From positions 1 through 6,478 of the forward strand of contig CALEWN010000380.1 of the NCBI GenBank assembly GCA_937925385.1: 6,478 nucleotides of DNA. The letters run 5' to 3'. The position numbers and the translations under genes were made by a program. The number at the start of each line of letters is the position of its first letter. Positions within the stretch are counted from its first letter, which is position 1. Shown here one piece after another: positions 5,699 to 6,478 of this stretch. This stretch comes from an uncultured Senegalimassilia sp. Lineage in GTDB: Bacteria > Actinomycetota > Coriobacteriia > Coriobacteriales > Eggerthellaceae. The notes below the pieces were generated by a model, which was not told where the DNA came from, made no database searches, and saw only the letters and a list, made by a program, of their open reading frames with translations.

Positions 5699-6478
5699 AT
5701 GGTAAGCACCGGAAGGAAAATCGCGGTGTTCGCGGCAACGGCGGCGGCGCTTTTGGCGCTGTTCTTCGTTGCCGTGAACACCGGCAGTTTGCAGGTGACG
5801 CCAGAGCAGCTGGTCAGCGGCCTGTTCGTCGAATACGACGACACGGTCGCGACCATCTACGACCTGCGTTTTCCGCGCATCTTCATCGCCATGGTCGGCG
5901 GTGCCGCGTTGGCGGTGTCGGGAGCGCTGCTGCAGGCGGTCATCCGCAACCCGTTGGCGGACCCGGGCATCATCGGCGTGTCCAGCGGCGCGAGCTTGGC
6001 CGCCGTGCTGGTCACGGCCTTTGCCCCGGCGCTGTACTACTTCACGCCGCTGTTCGCGTTCGCGGGCGGCATGATCGCGTTTTGCCTGGTGTACAGCCTG
6101 TCGTGGCGCGGCGGGCTTTCGCCGCTGCGCGTGATTCTGGTGGGCGTGGCGGTGAGCGCCATGTTCTCCGGCATCTCCAGCGCGTTCAGCTCGGGAACGG
6201 GCGGCACGCTGTCGGGCGTGGCCAGTATCGTGGACGCCAACATCACCATGAAAACGTGGAGCGATCTGCAGACGCTTGCAGGTTATGCGGCGGCTGGGCT
6301 CGTCATCGCGCTGCTGGTGACGAAGCGCTGCGACCTGCTTTCGCTCGAGGATAAGACGGCGCGCGGCCTCGGCCTCGACGTGAACAAGAACCGCCTGTTC
6401 ATCAGCGCCGTTGCCGTGCTGCTGGCGTCCATCTCGACGGCCACCATCGGTCCAATCAGCTTCCTCGGCCTGATTGTC
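5699..6478 (+). CDS. isdF: IsdF-type haem ABC transporter permease, FecCD family (3'-truncated)
   Basis: Predicted role: the membrane channel subunit, probably a homodimer, that moves haem from the lipoprotein into the cytoplasm using an ATPase expected downstream. The first 260 residues are visible; the family usually has about 320-340. FecCD hallmarks are clear: LRFPR (56-60), SGALLQAVIRNPLADPGIIGVSSGA (74-98), a likely ATPase-contact loop LSLEDKTARGLGLDVNK (214-230), and GPISFLGLIV (251-260), which normally continues into PH. Hydrophobic helices begin at about residue 8 and recur along the chain. AGAAAGG (5684-5690) overlaps the upstream stop codon and lies eight bases before ATG 5699, so the gene is in one operon with the lipoprotein. 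The haem assignment rests on the neighbours; by sequence alone a siderophore or cobalamin permease would look similar. Confidence 0.88.
   Translation, partial: MVSTGRKIAVFAATAAALLALFFVAVNTGSLQVTPEQLVSGLFVEYDDTVATIYDLRFPRIFIAMVGGAALAVSGALLQAVIRNPLADPGIIGVSSGASLAAVLVTAFAPALYYFTPLFAFAGGMIAFCLVYSLSWRGGLSPLRVILVGVAVSAMFSGISSAFSSGTGGTLSGVASIVDANITMKTWSDLQTLAGYAAAGLVIALLVTKRCDLLSLEDKTARGLGLDVNKNRLFISAVAVLLASISTATIGPISFLGLIV

Overview
The window is GC-rich, and its real genes all lie on the + strand. It carries part of a Gram-positive, sortase-anchored haem acquisition locus. High GC, Ala/Gly-rich proteins, LSQTGD sorting signals, Gly/Asn-rich wall linkers and FIVAR-type repeats suggest a high-GC Gram-positive, most likely a gut Coriobacteriia (Eggerthella-like) actinobacterium. 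That placement is inference from protein style; no rRNA or other phylogenetic marker is present.

Layout. Bases 2-1171 are the 3' part of a large surface protein: the end of a probable Ig-like domain, three FIVAR repeats, an Asn/Gly-rich wall spacer and an LSQTG sorting signal. A strong intrinsic terminator (1184-1214) closes that unit. An AT-rich island (about 1215-1295) holds the likely promoter of the next unit, followed by a 5' leader that can form a small stem-loop. Bases 1398-3707 encode a 769-residue, wall-anchored protein with four NEAT-like modules, two helical repeats between the second and third modules, and another LSQTG signal. A 153-base gap (3708-3860) contains several hairpins. 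It is followed by three tightly packed genes: a membrane-anchored Shp-type haem-binding protein (3861-4766), an IsdE-type haem-binding lipoprotein (4771-5685) and an IsdF-type FecCD permease that runs off the window end (5699-6478).

How they work together (inferred from family knowledge). The NEAT protein would capture haem or haemoproteins at the wall and pass haem to the Shp protein at the outer membrane face. Shp would hand it to the lipoprotein, which delivers it to the permease. An ATPase gene is expected just downstream but is not visible. The set mixes parts of the staphylococcal Isd pathway (IsdE/IsdF) with the streptococcal Shr/Shp pathway. By eye, none of the four NEAT-like modules shows the usual YxxxY haem-ligand motif; Met and His occupy that region instead, which makes the surface protein the most interesting item here. 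No RNA genes, CRISPR arrays, insertion sequences or phage genes were seen.
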